Assembly: GCF_022760925.1 (NCBI RefSeq)
Contig: NZ_JAKTNT010000011.1
Coordinates: 1-64,000 of the forward strand
Direction: 5' to 3'
Origin: Thermus hydrothermalis
Lineage (GTDB): Bacteria > Deinococcota > Deinococci > Deinococcales > Thermaceae
Length of the DNA stretch: 64,000 bases
Shown in pieces: positions 17,699 to 25,503 of the stretch. The position numbers were made by a program, and so were the translations under genes. The notes beneath the pieces are model-generated. The model was not told the DNA's origin and searched no databases. It saw only the letters and a list, made by a program, of their open reading frames with translations. Within the stretch, counting starts at the first letter, position 1, and each line of letters starts with the position of its first letter.

Positions 17699-18250
17699 AT
17701 GGACGTCCTGGACCTTTACCGGAGGACAGGGGCCCTTCTGGAAGGGCACTTCCTCCTGCGCTCAGGGGTACACTCCCCTCGGTTCCTGCAGTCGGCGGCC
17801 CTCCTCCAGCACCCCCTCTACGCCGAAGCGGTGGGGGAGGCCTTGGGCCGGCTCTTTGAGGACGAGAAGGTGGACTTCGTCATCGGCCCGGCCATCGGTG
17901 GGGTGATCCTCTCCTTCGTGGTGGCGCGGGCCTTGGGGGCCCGGGCCCTTTTCGCCGAGAAGGACGGCCAAGGGGGTATGACCATCCGCAAGGGGCTTAC
18001 CCTGAACCCTGGGGAGCGCTTCCTGGCGGTGGAGGACGTGGTGACCACGGGGGAGAGCGTGCGGAAGGCCATCCGGGCGGCGGAGGCCCGGGGGGCGGTG
18101 TGCGTGGGGGTGGGAGCCATCGTGGACCGAAGCGGCGGCCAGGCGGCCTTTGGCGTCCCCTTCCGCGCCCTGGTCCGCCTCGAGGTGCCCCAGTACCCCC
18201 CCGAGGCCTGCCCCCTGTGCCGGGAGGGCGTTCCCCTAGAGGAGGTCTAG
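17699..18250 (+). CDS. pyrE: Orotate phosphoribosyltransferase
   Basis: 183 aa. It makes OMP from orotate and PRPP, the step before PyrF. The PRPP motif is VEDVVTTGESV (about 116-126). FVIGPAIGGVILSF and FAEKDGQGGMTIRKG are typical of the PyrE group found in thermophiles and archaea. The C-terminus has CPLC. ATG 17699 follows AGGGGG, 5 nt after pyrF, so the two consecutive enzymes are co-translated; the order is pyrF-pyrE. Confidence 0.96.
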   Translation: MDVLDLYRRTGALLEGHFLLRSGVHSPRFLQSAALLQHPLYAEAVGEALGRLFEDEKVDFVIGPAIGGVILSFVVARALGARALFAEKDGQGGMTIRKGLTLNPGERFLAVEDVVTTGESVRKAIRAAEARGAVCVGVGAIVDRSGGQAAFGVPFRALVRLEVPQYPPEACPLCREGVPLEEV

Positions 18251-18251
18251 G

Positions 18252-19250
18252 TTGGTCCGCCTTTTGGCTCTTGGACTCCTCCTTTCCCTGGCCTGGGCCA
18301 AGACGGAGGTGGCCCAAAAAGCGTTGGCCGACTGGCTTGAGGGGAAGCTTTCCCCGAGGCTAGAAGAGGTCCTCCGCGCCCCTCCCGAAGAGGCGCCGAG
18401 GCTTTTGGAGCGCTACGCCCTCTTCCCCCCGCCCCCCAAAGGGCTTTCCGTGAACCGGGAAAGCCCGAAGGTGGAGGGCAACCGGGTCCTCTTCCCCGCC
18501 GCCTTGGGGGAGGAGGTGGGGGAGGTGGTGGTGGTCTTGGAGGGGGATGAGGTGCGGCGGATCTACTTCCGCCCGGAAGGGCTTGCCCTTCCCGCCTACC
18601 TCCTCACCCCCGTGGCGGGGTGGGGGTTTTTGCTCCTGAGCCTCTTCTGGGGCTTCCTCCTCCTGCAACCCTCCCCCTTCCGCGCCTGGTTCTTGGAGGC
18701 CTTGGCCCTCCTCCGGGCGCAGAAGGGGCTTTACCTCTTCACCAACCTCCTCCTCTACGGGCTTTTCGCCCTGGGAAGCCTCCTCGCCTACGGGATGCCC
18801 GAGCTCGCCCGGGCGGTGCAGGTGCTCTTCGGGGGGGCCCTCGAGACCATCGGGCTAGAGGAGGCCCTGGGGAAGGGGGTTCTGGTCCTTGCCGGGGTCA
18901 TCTTCCACTGGAACTTCACCCAGGGCCTCCTCCTCACGGGGCTCCTCCCCGCCCTCTTCCTGGGCCTGCCCGTGTTGCTCCTCAACGTCCTCCGCTACTT
19001 CGCCTTCGGCTTCGCCCTCTCCCCCGCCGTGCTTGGCCCTGCCTTCCTCCCCCACCTGCCCACCCTCCTGCTGGAGCTCCAGGCCTACATCCTGGTGACC
19101 TTCGGCGGCCTCTACCTCCTCGCCAAGACCGCCCGGGGGGAGGGGTACCGGCGGGGGCTTAGGGGGCTTTTCTTGAGCCTCTACTTGGGGGCCTGGTTCC
19201 TCCTCCTCGCCGCCTGGTACGAGGCCTGGGAGGTGAGCGTTCTCCTATGA
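18252..19250 (+). CDS. Membrane protein, SpoIIM-like
   Basis: 332 aa from TTG 18252, which follows GGAGG by 7 nt. An N-terminal signal-like helix (LLALGLLLSLAWA) precedes a soluble segment (about 20-110) and then six or so hydrophobic helices. The region around LPTLLLELQAYILVTFGG resembles the conserved part of SpoIIM-family (stage II sporulation M) membrane proteins. Thermus does not sporulate, so the name implies no function. It sits between pyrE (1 nt gap) and gpsA (4-nt overlap). Linkage to phospholipid or nucleotide metabolism is positional only. Confidence 0.75.
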   Translation: MVRLLALGLLLSLAWAKTEVAQKALADWLEGKLSPRLEEVLRAPPEEAPRLLERYALFPPPPKGLSVNRESPKVEGNRVLFPAALGEEVGEVVVVLEGDEVRRIYFRPEGLALPAYLLTPVAGWGFLLLSLFWGFLLLQPSPFRAWFLEALALLRAQKGLYLFTNLLLYGLFALGSLLAYGMPELARAVQVLFGGALETIGLEEALGKGVLVLAGVIFHWNFTQGLLLTGLLPALFLGLPVLLLNVLRYFAFGFALSPAVLGPAFLPHLPTLLLELQAYILVTFGGLYLLAKTARGEGYRRGLRGLFLSLYLGAWFLLLAAWYEAWEVSVLL

Positions 19251-20215
19251 AGGTGGCCATCCTGGGCGCTGGGGCCTGGGGCACGGCTTTGGGGGTTCTC
19301 CTGGCCAGCAAGGGCATCCCCACGGCCCTCCTCGCCCGCAGAAAGGAGCATGCCGAGGCCCTTCGGGCAGGGAGGGAGAACAAGGACCACCTCCCCGGGG
19401 TGGCCCTTCCCGCCTACCTCCACCCCACCCACGACCCGGAGGAGGCCCTCTCGGGGGCGGAGTTCGCCGTGGTGGCCCTTCCCTCCAAGGCCCTGGACAC
19501 CCTAAAGGACCTGCCCCGGGCCCCCTGGTACCTCTCCGCCACCAAGGGGCTTTTCTTCCGGGAAGGGGCGCTCCTCACCCCAAGCCAGGTGGTGGCCGCC
19601 CTCACGGGCCGGCCCGTGGCCGCCCTCTCCGGGCCCAACCACGCGGAGGAGGTGGCCCGCTTCCTGCCCACGGCCAGCGTGGTGGCGGGGCCCGAGGCCC
19701 TGGCCCGGCGGGCGCAGGAGGTCTTCCATAGCCCCACCTTCCGCATCTACACGAGCTCCGACCTCCGGGGGGTGGAGCTTGGCGGCGGGCTCAAGAACGT
19801 GCTCGCCCTGGCGGCGGGGATGGTGGACGGGTTAAGGCTTGGGGACAACGCCAAGGCGGCCCTCCTCACCCGGGGCCTCAGGGAGATGGTGCGCTTCGGC
19901 ACCGCCCAGGGGGGGGAGGAGGCCACCTTTTACGGGCTTGCGGGCCTGGGGGACCTCCTCGCCACCGCCTATAGCCTCCACTCCCGCAACCGGGGGGCAG
20001 GGGAGAGGCTGGTGCGGGGGGAGGCCCTGGAGCGCCTCGAGGACCGGGGGGTGGTGGAGGGGCTCTATGCGGTGCAGGCCCTCATGGCCTGGCGCCGGGA
20101 GGCGGGGGTGGAGCTCCCCATCGCCGAGGCGGTCTACCGGGTGGCCTACGAGGGGCTAGACCCCCTGAAGGCCCTTTCCGAGCTCATGTCCCGGGAGCCC
20201 AAGGCGGAAGGCTAG
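19247..20215 (+). CDS. gpsA: Glycerol-3-phosphate dehydrogenase [NAD(P)+]
   Basis: 322 aa. It reduces dihydroxyacetone phosphate to sn-glycerol-3-phosphate for phospholipid synthesis. The N-terminal Rossmann motif is LGAGAWGTALG. SGPNHAEEVAR and GGLKNVLALAAG with the catalytic Lys, followed by GDNAKAALLTRGL, are diagnostic. ATG overlaps the stop of the membrane protein gene (ATGA 19247-19250). It ends head-on against the hydrolase gene, sharing CTAG. Confidence 0.96.
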   Translation: MKVAILGAGAWGTALGVLLASKGIPTALLARRKEHAEALRAGRENKDHLPGVALPAYLHPTHDPEEALSGAEFAVVALPSKALDTLKDLPRAPWYLSATKGLFFREGALLTPSQVVAALTGRPVAALSGPNHAEEVARFLPTASVVAGPEALARRAQEVFHSPTFRIYTSSDLRGVELGGGLKNVLALAAGMVDGLRLGDNAKAALLTRGLREMVRFGTAQGGEEATFYGLAGLGDLLATAYSLHSRNRGAGERLVRGEALERLEDRGVVEGLYAVQALMAWRREAGVELPIAEAVYRVAYEGLDPLKALSELMSREPKAEG

Positions 20216-20922
20216 AAGATTTCCGCCAAGAAGCCCAAGAGGGCGGTGCGGAAGGCCTTGGGGTTTTCCAGGTTGGCCAGATGCCCCGCCTCGGGCAGGA
20301 TGAGGGCCCGGGCATCGGGGAGGGCCTTGGCCAGGCGCTTGGCCTCCTCCGGGGGGGTGAGCGTATCCTCCTCCCCCACCAGGACCAAGGCGGGGCGGCG
20401 CATCCCGGGGAGGAGGGGCGTGGCGTCGGGGCGCTCGGCCAAGGCCCTTAGGCTTTCCGCCACCGCCTCAGGGGCGGCCTGGAGGATGAGCTCCCTGGCC
20501 TTGGCCACCACCTCGGGCCGCTCCGCCTGGGTGGTGCGGCCCAGGTGGCTTGGGAGGAGGGCCTCGGGCAAAAAGCCCACCCCCTCTTTGAGGACCCTTT
20601 CCCTCAAGGCGTAGCGGTTCTTTTTGGCCTCCTCGGTGTCGGGCCCGGAGCGGGTGTCCGCCAGGACCAAGCCTAGAAAGCGCTCGGGGGCCTTCCGCCA
20701 AAGCTCAAAGATGAGGTAGCCCCCCATGGAAAGCCCCACGAAGACCGCCTCCTCTAGCCCCGCCTCGTCCATCTCCTTAAGGACCTTCTCCGCTGCCTGG
20801 GGGAGGCTTAGGCCCAGGTAATGGGGGGCGAGGACGGGAAGCCGTCCCCGGAAGTGGGCCACCTCCCCTTCCCACATCTGGGGGTTGTAGGGGAAGGCAT
20901 GGAGGAAAACCAAGCCCCTCAT
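20212..20922 (-). CDS. Alpha/beta-hydrolase fold protein
   Basis: 236 aa. Strand-beginning GLVFLHAFPYNPQMW provides the oxyanion region, the nucleophile elbow is GLSMGG (Ser65), the acid is probably Asp in VGEEDTLTPP, and the His is in EAGHLANLENP near the C-terminus. This is the common esterase / C-C hydrolase family and the substrate is not predictable. ATG 20922 lies 7 nt after TAAGCT (20930-20935), so it may have its own leaderless transcript, although it is only 10 nt after the small gene at 20933. Confidence 0.88.
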   Translation of the reverse strand: MRGLVFLHAFPYNPQMWEGEVAHFRGRLPVLAPHYLGLSLPQAAEKVLKEMDEAGLEEAVFVGLSMGGYLIFELWRKAPERFLGLVLADTRSGPDTEEAKKNRYALRERVLKEGVGFLPEALLPSHLGRTTQAERPEVVAKARELILQAAPEAVAESLRALAERPDATPLLPGMRRPALVLVGEEDTLTPPEEAKRLAKALPDARALILPEAGHLANLENPKAFRTALLGFLAEIF

Positions 20923-20932
20923 GGCCCTTAGC

Positions 20933-21139
20933 TTATCCCGAAGCCTCCACGGGCTCCCCCTCTAGCCCCAAGGCCTTGAGCCGGGCCACCAGGGCGGGGT
21001 CCTCCACCACCACGAGGTTCTCCTTGCCCCGGGTTTCCGCCCGAAGCCTCCCTTCCCGGGCGGCCTCCTTCCAGGCCTCCATGAGGTCGGGGTGCTGGAG
21101 GAGAAGGGGCGTCACCTTGTGGGCGGGGTAGCGCCTCAC
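20933..21139 (-). CDS. Small unknown protein coupled to sufU
   Basis: 68 aa from GTG 21139, which overlaps the sufU stop (GTGA 21136-21139) and has GAGGAGG 7 nt upstream inside sufU. The protein is charged, with a segment PDLMEAWKEAAREGRL likely helical and LVVVEDPALVARLKALGL resembling a strand plus helix. I do not recognise the family. Codon use matches its neighbours (strong G/C third positions), which supports a real gene. Tight coupling suggests a role near Fe-S assembly, but this is only positional. Confidence 0.72.
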   Translation of the reverse strand: MRRYPAHKVTPLLLQHPDLMEAWKEAAREGRLRAETRGKENLVVVEDPALVARLKALGLEGEPVEASG

Positions 21140-21552
21140 CGCAAGGCCTCCTCGAGGGCGTGCCAGGCCAGGGTGGCGCACTTTACCCGGGCGGGGAGCT
21201 TGGCCACCCCCTGGAGGGCCAAAAGATCCCCCAGGGCGGGGTCGGGGGGCGCCCCCTCCACCACCATGGCCTGGAACTTCCGGGAAAGCTCCAAGGCCTC
21301 CGCCACCCTTTTCCCCTTTACCGCCTCCGTCATCATGGAGGCGCTGGCGGTGCTGATGGCGCACCCCTGGCCCTGGAAGCGAATGTCGGCGATGGTGTCC
21401 CCTTCCAGGAGGACCATCACCTCCACCTGGTCCCCGCAGGAGGGGTTCATCCCCCCTGCCCGCTTGCTGGCCTGGGGCAGGACCCCGAAGTTCTTGGGGT
21501 TCTGGTAGTGCTTCAGGATGGTCTCCCGGTAGAGCTCGTCAAGAACGCTCAT
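21136..21552 (-). CDS. sufU: Fe-S cluster assembly / sulfur acceptor protein SufU
   Basis: 138 aa of the IscU/SufU fold. The three Cys ligands are Cys39 (NPSCGD), Cys64 (GQGCAIS) and Cys125 (VKCATLAW), with Asp41 also at the metal site. The extended segment between the second and third Cys is the SufU hallmark distinguishing it from IscU. SufU takes sulfur from a SufS-type desulfurase. ATG 21552 lies 7 nt after TAAAGT (21560-21565), a leaderless -10 that overlaps the stop codon of the upstream kinase gene. No sufBCD or sufS lies in the window. Confidence 0.94.
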   Translation of the reverse strand: MSVLDELYRETILKHYQNPKNFGVLPQASKRAGGMNPSCGDQVEVMVLLEGDTIADIRFQGQGCAISTASASMMTEAVKGKRVAEALELSRKFQAMVVEGAPPDPALGDLLALQGVAKLPARVKCATLAWHALEEALR

Positions 21553-21559
21553 TGACCCT

Positions 21560-21565
21560 ACTTTA
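21560..21565 (-). promoter_or_regulatory. -10 box of sufU (leaderless)
   Basis: TAAAGT on the minus strand, seven bases before ATG 21552. The TAA of this box is also the stop codon of the histidine kinase gene. Confidence 0.5.
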
Positions 21566-22828
21566 CTCCGCCCCTCCCTCCTCCAAAAGGGGGAGGCGCA
21601 CCCGGAAGACCGTGCGTCCAGGCCGGCTTTCCACGGCGATCTCCCCCCCGTGGGCCCTGGCGATGGCCTGGGCAATGGCGAGGCCCAACCCCACCCCTCC
21701 CCCAGGCCCCCGGGCGAAACGCTGGAAGAGCCTAGGAAGGAGGTCTTCGGGGATGCCGGGCCCGGAGTCCTCCACCTCCAAAAGGGCCAGGCCCCCGTCC
21801 CGCCGCAGGCGCACCCTCACCCCCTCCTTCCCGGCGGCCCGCACCCCGTTGGCGAGGAGGTTCCTGAGCATCTGCAGGAGGCGGTCGGGGTCCCCGAGGA
21901 CCTCGGCCGCCTCGCCCTGGAAGGCCACCCCGTGCTCCTCCGCCGCCTCCTTGGCCAGGGCTTTTAGGTCCACGATGTGGAGGTTGAGATTCCACCCCGC
22001 CTCCCCCCTCGCCAAGGCCAGGAGGTCCTCCACCAGGCGGCGCATCCTTTCCGCCGTGGCCCTCGCCGTCCTTAGGGCCTCCTCGTCCTGGGGGTTTCGG
22101 GAAAGGCGGTCCAGGTGGCCCAGGAGGACGGTGAGGGGGGTTCTGAGTTCGTGGCTCGCCTCGGCGAGGAAGGCCCTCTCTCGCTCCTTGGCCTCCTTTA
22201 GGGCGGCCAGGAGGCCGTTCACCGCCTCCACCATGCGGCCCACCTCGTCCTTGGGGAGGTGGAGGGGGATGGGCTCCAGGCGCTCGGGGTTCCTTTGGGC
22301 GATCTCCCGGGCCGCCTCCTCCAGGGGCCGGGCTGCCAAGCGGGCCGTCAGGTAGACGAGCCCCACCCCCAGGGGGAAAAGGAAGAAGAAGGCTTCCAAA
22401 AGCGAGCGCCTGAGGGCCGCCAGGGCCAGGTCAATGGGGGCCGTGTCCTGGGTGAGGACCAGGATGCCCAAGGGGGTGCGCACCCAGGCGGCGGCGAAGC
22501 CTTCCCGGAAGGCAACCCGGGGGGCTTCCCCCGCACCCCGGAGCGCCTCCGGCCCCAGGCGGTGTTCCCGCCGGGTGAGGAGGAGGGGTTCCCCGTCTTC
22601 CGTATAGAGGTGGAGGTACACGCCCCCCGTGGCGATCAAGCTTCCCGAAAGGCCCTTCTGGTAGGCCTCTGCCGCCCTCCTTGCGTCCTCGAGGAGGCTC
22701 CTTTCCAGGTGGCCCCTCAGGGCCCGCTCCACCCCCCGGCCCGCCAGGTAGAGGGCCCCCACCAGGAAGAGGAGCCATAGGAGGCTAAAGGAGAGGAAAA
22801 GGCGCAGGCGGAAGGAAAGGGGCGGCAT
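21563..22828 (-). CDS. Two-component sensor histidine kinase
   Basis: 421 aa. TM1 is residues about 8-30, an extracytoplasmic sensor region follows (about 31-143), then TM2 (about 145-165) and a HAMP segment. The H box is AEASHELRTPLT with phospho-His226. ATPase motifs follow: N box in LRNLLANGVRAA (the usual Asn-x-x-x-Asn is altered), G1 VEDSGPGIPED and G2 GGGVGLGLAIA. It lies directly after its response regulator (6-nt gap). The sensed signal is unknown. Confidence 0.93.
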   Translation of the reverse strand: MPPLSFRLRLFLSFSLLWLLFLVGALYLAGRGVERALRGHLERSLLEDARRAAEAYQKGLSGSLIATGGVYLHLYTEDGEPLLLTRREHRLGPEALRGAGEAPRVAFREGFAAAWVRTPLGILVLTQDTAPIDLALAALRRSLLEAFFFLFPLGVGLVYLTARLAARPLEEAAREIAQRNPERLEPIPLHLPKDEVGRMVEAVNGLLAALKEAKERERAFLAEASHELRTPLTVLLGHLDRLSRNPQDEEALRTARATAERMRRLVEDLLALARGEAGWNLNLHIVDLKALAKEAAEEHGVAFQGEAAEVLGDPDRLLQMLRNLLANGVRAAGKEGVRVRLRRDGGLALLEVEDSGPGIPEDLLPRLFQRFARGPGGGVGLGLAIAQAIARAHGGEIAVESRPGRTVFRVRLPLLEEGGAE

Positions 22829-22834
22829 GGGGGT

Positions 22835-23518
22835 CTAGGTTTCCTCGTCCCCTTTGCCCGGGCGCACGGCGTAGCCGAGGCCCCGCACCGTGCGCAGGTA
22901 CCCGTAGGCCCCTACCTCCCGGAGCTTGGCCCGCAGGTTGGCCACGTGCACGTCCAGAACGTTGGACTCCCGGCCCAAGGGACGGCCCCAGATCCTCTCC
23001 TCAATCTCCTCCCGGGGAAAGACCCTCCCGGGGCGGCTCATGAGGAGGTGGAGGAGGTCAAACTCCTTGGGGGATAGCCGCACCTCGGCCTCCCCAAAGA
23101 AGACCTGGCGGCGCTTGGGGTAAAGCTCAAGCCGGCCCACGGCGAGGACCTCGCTTCCCCCCTTGTGGCGGAGCTGCACCTGGATGCGGGCGAGGAGCTC
23201 GGCGGGGTGGAAGGGCTTCACCAGGTAGTCGTCCGCTCCCTCGGAAAGGAGGCCCACCTTGCGCTCCACGGCGTCCTGGGCGGTGAGGACCAGGATGGGG
23301 GTGTCGTCCGTGGCCCGGATGCGCCGGGCCACCTCCGCCCCGTCCAGGTCGGGAAGGCCCAGGTCCAAGACCACCAGGTCAGGCTTCCTCTCCCGGTGGC
23401 GCACCAGGCCCTCCATGCCGCTTTTGGCCCACTCCACCTGGAAGCCCGCTTCTTTGAGCTCCAGCTCCACCAACCGGGCCACCTCGGGGTCGTCCTCAAT
23501 GACCAGGATGCGCTTCAT
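22835..23518 (-). CDS. Response regulator, OmpR/PhoB type
   Basis: 227 aa. Receiver domain 1-120 with acidic pocket Glu8/Asp9-Asp10, phosphoacceptor Asp52 (VLDLGLPDLDG), Thr in LTAQD and Lys in LVKPFHP. The C-terminal winged-helix domain (about 130-220) ends with VRGLGYAV. It should be a DNA-binding transcription factor phosphorylated by the adjacent kinase. ATG 23518 overlaps the stop of the upstream small membrane protein gene (ATGA 23515-23518), so that protein may be an accessory of the system. Confidence 0.95.
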   Translation of the reverse strand: MKRILVIEDDPEVARLVELELKEAGFQVEWAKSGMEGLVRHRERKPDLVVLDLGLPDLDGAEVARRIRATDDTPILVLTAQDAVERKVGLLSEGADDYLVKPFHPAELLARIQVQLRHKGGSEVLAVGRLELYPKRRQVFFGEAEVRLSPKEFDLLHLLMSRPGRVFPREEIEERIWGRPLGRESNVLDVHVANLRAKLREVGAYGYLRTVRGLGYAVRPGKGDEET

Positions 23519-23874
23519 GGCCAAAGCCTTTCCGGGGGGGTGAGGCCATAGGCCTCCTTGAGAAGCCTGAGAAGGCTCACCCGCTCCCTTTCCCAAACGA
23601 GGAGGACATCCCCCCGCTCCGCCACGCCGGGGAAGGCCCTAGGCTTTTCCCCGGGAAGGACGAGGAGGAGCTGCACCTCCTGCCCGGGCTTAGGGGGCAC
23701 GGGGGAAGAAAGGGGGAGGAGGCGCTTCCCCTCCACCCGCCAGGCCCCGTGGAGGGTGCGCAGGTCCTGGGAAAGAAGCCTAAGCTCCGTCCCCGGGGGC
23801 AGGGCGGGGCCAAAAAGGGGGGGAAGAGCGGCCAGGGCCGCGCCGAGGAGGAGAAGCCAAGCCCAAAGGCGCAT
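23515..23874 (-). CDS. Small exported/membrane-anchored protein of the two-component operon
   Basis: 119 aa from ATG 23874, preceded by GGAGGAAG. One N-terminal hydrophobic helix (LWAWLLLLGAALAALPPLFG) is followed by an extracytoplasmic domain of about 95 residues with beta-rich character and no Cys. I do not recognise a family. Its stop overlaps the response-regulator ATG, so it is translated together with it. It may be a sensor accessory or a target of the system (inference). Confidence 0.75.
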   Translation of the reverse strand: MRLWAWLLLLGAALAALPPLFGPALPPGTELRLLSQDLRTLHGAWRVEGKRLLPLSSPVPPKPGQEVQLLLVLPGEKPRAFPGVAERGDVLLVWERERVSLLRLLKEAYGLTPPERLWP

Positions 23875-23885
23875 CTTCCTCCATT

Positions 23886-24533
23886 TTAGGGAGAGGGCTC
23901 CGCCCTTTGTGGGAGGGAGGTTAAGGGGCCTGAAGGTTTCTCGGGCAGGAGGAAGCCGGCGGAAACCACGTACTTCAGGGCGTCCTCCACGCTGATCTCC
24001 AAGGGGATCACCTCCTCCGTGGGCACCAGGATCACCATGCCGCTGGCGGGCACGGGGCTGGTGGGCACGAGGACGGCGGTGTACCCCTCGGGCAAGGGGG
24101 GCAGGCGGCTTCCCACGGGCTGGACCACGAAGCATAGGGTGTATAGCCCCCGCCTGGGGTACTCTATGACCGCCGCCCGGCTGAACTTCACCTCCTTCTG
24201 CCCGAAGAGGGTGTGGGCGATCTGCTGCACCGCCTTGTAGATGTCCCGCACCAGAGGGATGAGGAGGAGGGAGCGCTCCAGGGAAACGATGAGGCGCCGG
24301 CCTAGGTAGTTTTCCGCCAGGGTGCCCACCAGGTAGATGAGGAGGGCGGCCAGGAAGAGGCCCACGAAGGGGAGCGCCGGCTGGTACGCCCGGGGCACCT
24401 CCAGGTCCAGGAGGCGGAGAAACCCTTGGATGTAGCCCCCCGAGTAGGTGTAGACCCAGCCCAGGAAGTACAGGGTGACGAGGAGGGGCAAGAGGGTGAC
24501 GAGGCCCGTGAGAAAACGTTGGCGGAGGCGCAT
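23886..24533 (-). CDS. DUF502-family membrane protein
   Basis: 215 aa. Two membrane helices (about 8-28 and 55-78) are separated by a short loop. A cytoplasmic part carries the conserved SLLLIPLVRDIYKAVQQI and VPTSPVPASGMVILVP stretches typical of DUF502. The function of the family is unknown. ATG 24533 lies 7 nt after TAAACT (24541-24546), which overlaps the base of the sdrP terminator, so a leaderless transcript begins right where the sdrP message ends. Confidence 0.88.
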   Translation of the reverse strand: MRLRQRFLTGLVTLLPLLVTLYFLGWVYTYSGGYIQGFLRLLDLEVPRAYQPALPFVGLFLAALLIYLVGTLAENYLGRRLIVSLERSLLLIPLVRDIYKAVQQIAHTLFGQKEVKFSRAAVIEYPRRGLYTLCFVVQPVGSRLPPLPEGYTAVLVPTSPVPASGMVILVPTEEVIPLEISVEDALKYVVSAGFLLPEKPSGPLTSLPQRAEPSP

Positions 24534-24540
24534 GGCTACC

Positions 24541-24546
24541 AGTTTA
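24541..24546 (-). promoter_or_regulatory. -10 box of the DUF502 gene (leaderless)
   Basis: TAAACT on the minus strand, seven bases before ATG 24533 and directly after the T run of the sdrP terminator. Confidence 0.5.
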
Positions 24547-24585
24547 CGAAAAAGGCCCCCTGGGCTTGGGGGCCCCAGGGGCCTT
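24547..24585 (-). terminator. Terminator of sdrP
   Basis: A 12-bp stem with one bulge (24552-24564 with 24574-24585), followed on the minus strand by a T run. It lies just after the sdrP stop. Confidence 0.85.
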
Positions 24586-24590
24586 CGGGT

Positions 24591-25199
24591 TTAGCGGCCC
24601 TCTCCCCGGCTTTGGGCGAGCTCCTTTAGGCCCTTCACGTCCTTCAGGATGATCTTGCCGTAGCCCGAGCGGATGTACCCTTCCCGGGCCAACTCGCCGA
24701 TGACCTTGGTCACCGTCTCCCGGACGCTTCCCACAGCGGCGGCCAGCTCGTCGTGGGTGGCCCGTAGGACCAATCCCTCCTCCTCTTCCCGGGCCAAGGG
24801 GGTTTCGGCGAGCTCCAGAAGGGCCGCCGCCATGCGGTTTTTAAGCCTTTGCGTGGCCAGGCGCTCAATGCGGCGGTAGGACTCGGAAAGGGCCTGGGCG
24901 AGATGGGCCACCAGGTCCAAAAGCTCCTCGGGCCGGGGTTCCTTGGACAGGGCCTCCACCGCCACCTCGGTGACCGCCTCGGCGAAGTAGGTGCGCTCGG
25001 TGCCGGAGAGGGCCTCTTCCCCGAAGTATCCCCCCGGGCGCACCAGGCGCAGGGTGAGGGCGTTGCCCTCCTCGTCCACCGCCTCCAGGCGCACCAGGCC
25101 CTCGAGGACCCGGTAGACCCGGTCCCTGGGTCCCGGCACCCCGGGGTAGAGGATGACCTCCCCGGGCTTGAAGCTGAGGGTTTCGCGGGTCTGGGTCAT
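24591..25199 (-). CDS. sdrP: CRP/FNR-family regulator SdrP
   Basis: 202 aa. An N-terminal cyclic-nucleotide-binding-like beta-roll (about 5-90), a dimer helix (SYRRIERLATQRLKNRMAA) and a winged helix-turn-helix (about 140-195) with the recognition region GSVRETVTKVIGELAREGYI. It closely resembles T. thermophilus SdrP, a stationary-phase and stress activator reported to work without an added effector. I do not see an intact cAMP-binding signature. ATG 25199 follows AAGGAGG and a good promoter. It has its own terminator, so it is monocistronic. Confidence 0.9.
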   Translation of the reverse strand: MTQTRETLSFKPGEVILYPGVPGPRDRVYRVLEGLVRLEAVDEEGNALTLRLVRPGGYFGEEALSGTERTYFAEAVTEVAVEALSKEPRPEELLDLVAHLAQALSESYRRIERLATQRLKNRMAAALLELAETPLAREEEEGLVLRATHDELAAAVGSVRETVTKVIGELAREGYIRSGYGKIILKDVKGLKELAQSRGEGR

Positions 25200-25217
25200 G
25201 GCTGCCTCCTTAGCCCC

Positions 25218-25246
25218 AGGCTAGCACGCCCCAGGGATTTTGTAAA
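25218..25246 (-). promoter_or_regulatory. sdrP promoter
   Basis: On the minus strand, -35 TTTACA (25241-25246), spacer of exactly 17, -10 TAGCCT (25218-25223) with TG one base before it (extended -10). Predicted start near 25211, about 11 nt before ATG 25199, leaving room for the AAGGAGG site. Confidence 0.75.
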
Positions 25247-25271
25247 CCTTAGGGTTGCAAAAATCCCCTGG
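25231..25271. promoter_or_regulatory. Long dyad over the sdrP -35 (candidate operator)
   Basis: A 41-bp imperfect inverted repeat with centre tta at about 25249-25251. Inner arms are AAACC/GGGTT; outer arms are TTTTGTAA against TTGCAAAA and CCAGGG against CCCCTGG. It covers the -35 box on its downstream arm. A regulator-binding site (possibly for SdrP itself or another dimeric factor) is inferred; no T run follows, so it is not a terminator. Confidence 0.5.
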
Positions 25272-25503
25272 ACCACCGGGGGCCCAGGGAGCGCTTGCGG
25301 GTTATGGGCAAAGGGCGGTCCGTGGCGCCCCCGCCCCCCTGCCGCTCGTCCGGAGGGGCGTTTAGGGGAAGCCTCAGGGCGCAAGGCCCTCCCTATCCCC
25401 AAGGTCTACGGGGCGGCCAAAGGCTTGAGGCGCCTGCAACCCTCAGGGTGGACAGCGCACCCGCCCCTTCAAAGGCCTCGTGGGAAGGAAAGCGTGCCGG
25501 GGG
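25272..25503. other. Intergenic stretch between sdrP promoter and cutA
   Basis: About 230 bases without a convincing gene on either strand: in-frame stretches here have no family resemblance and no start with a binding site. A nested hairpin is possible around 25371-25412 (AGGGC/GCCCT inside GGGGA/TCCCC). I cannot assign an RNA family and see no tmRNA, RNase P, SRP or 6S signature. Confidence 0.3.

Noticed and set aside
25231-25271. The dyad upstream of sdrP as a transcription terminator
   Set aside because: No T run follows either arm, and it coincides with a -35 box, so an operator is the better reading.
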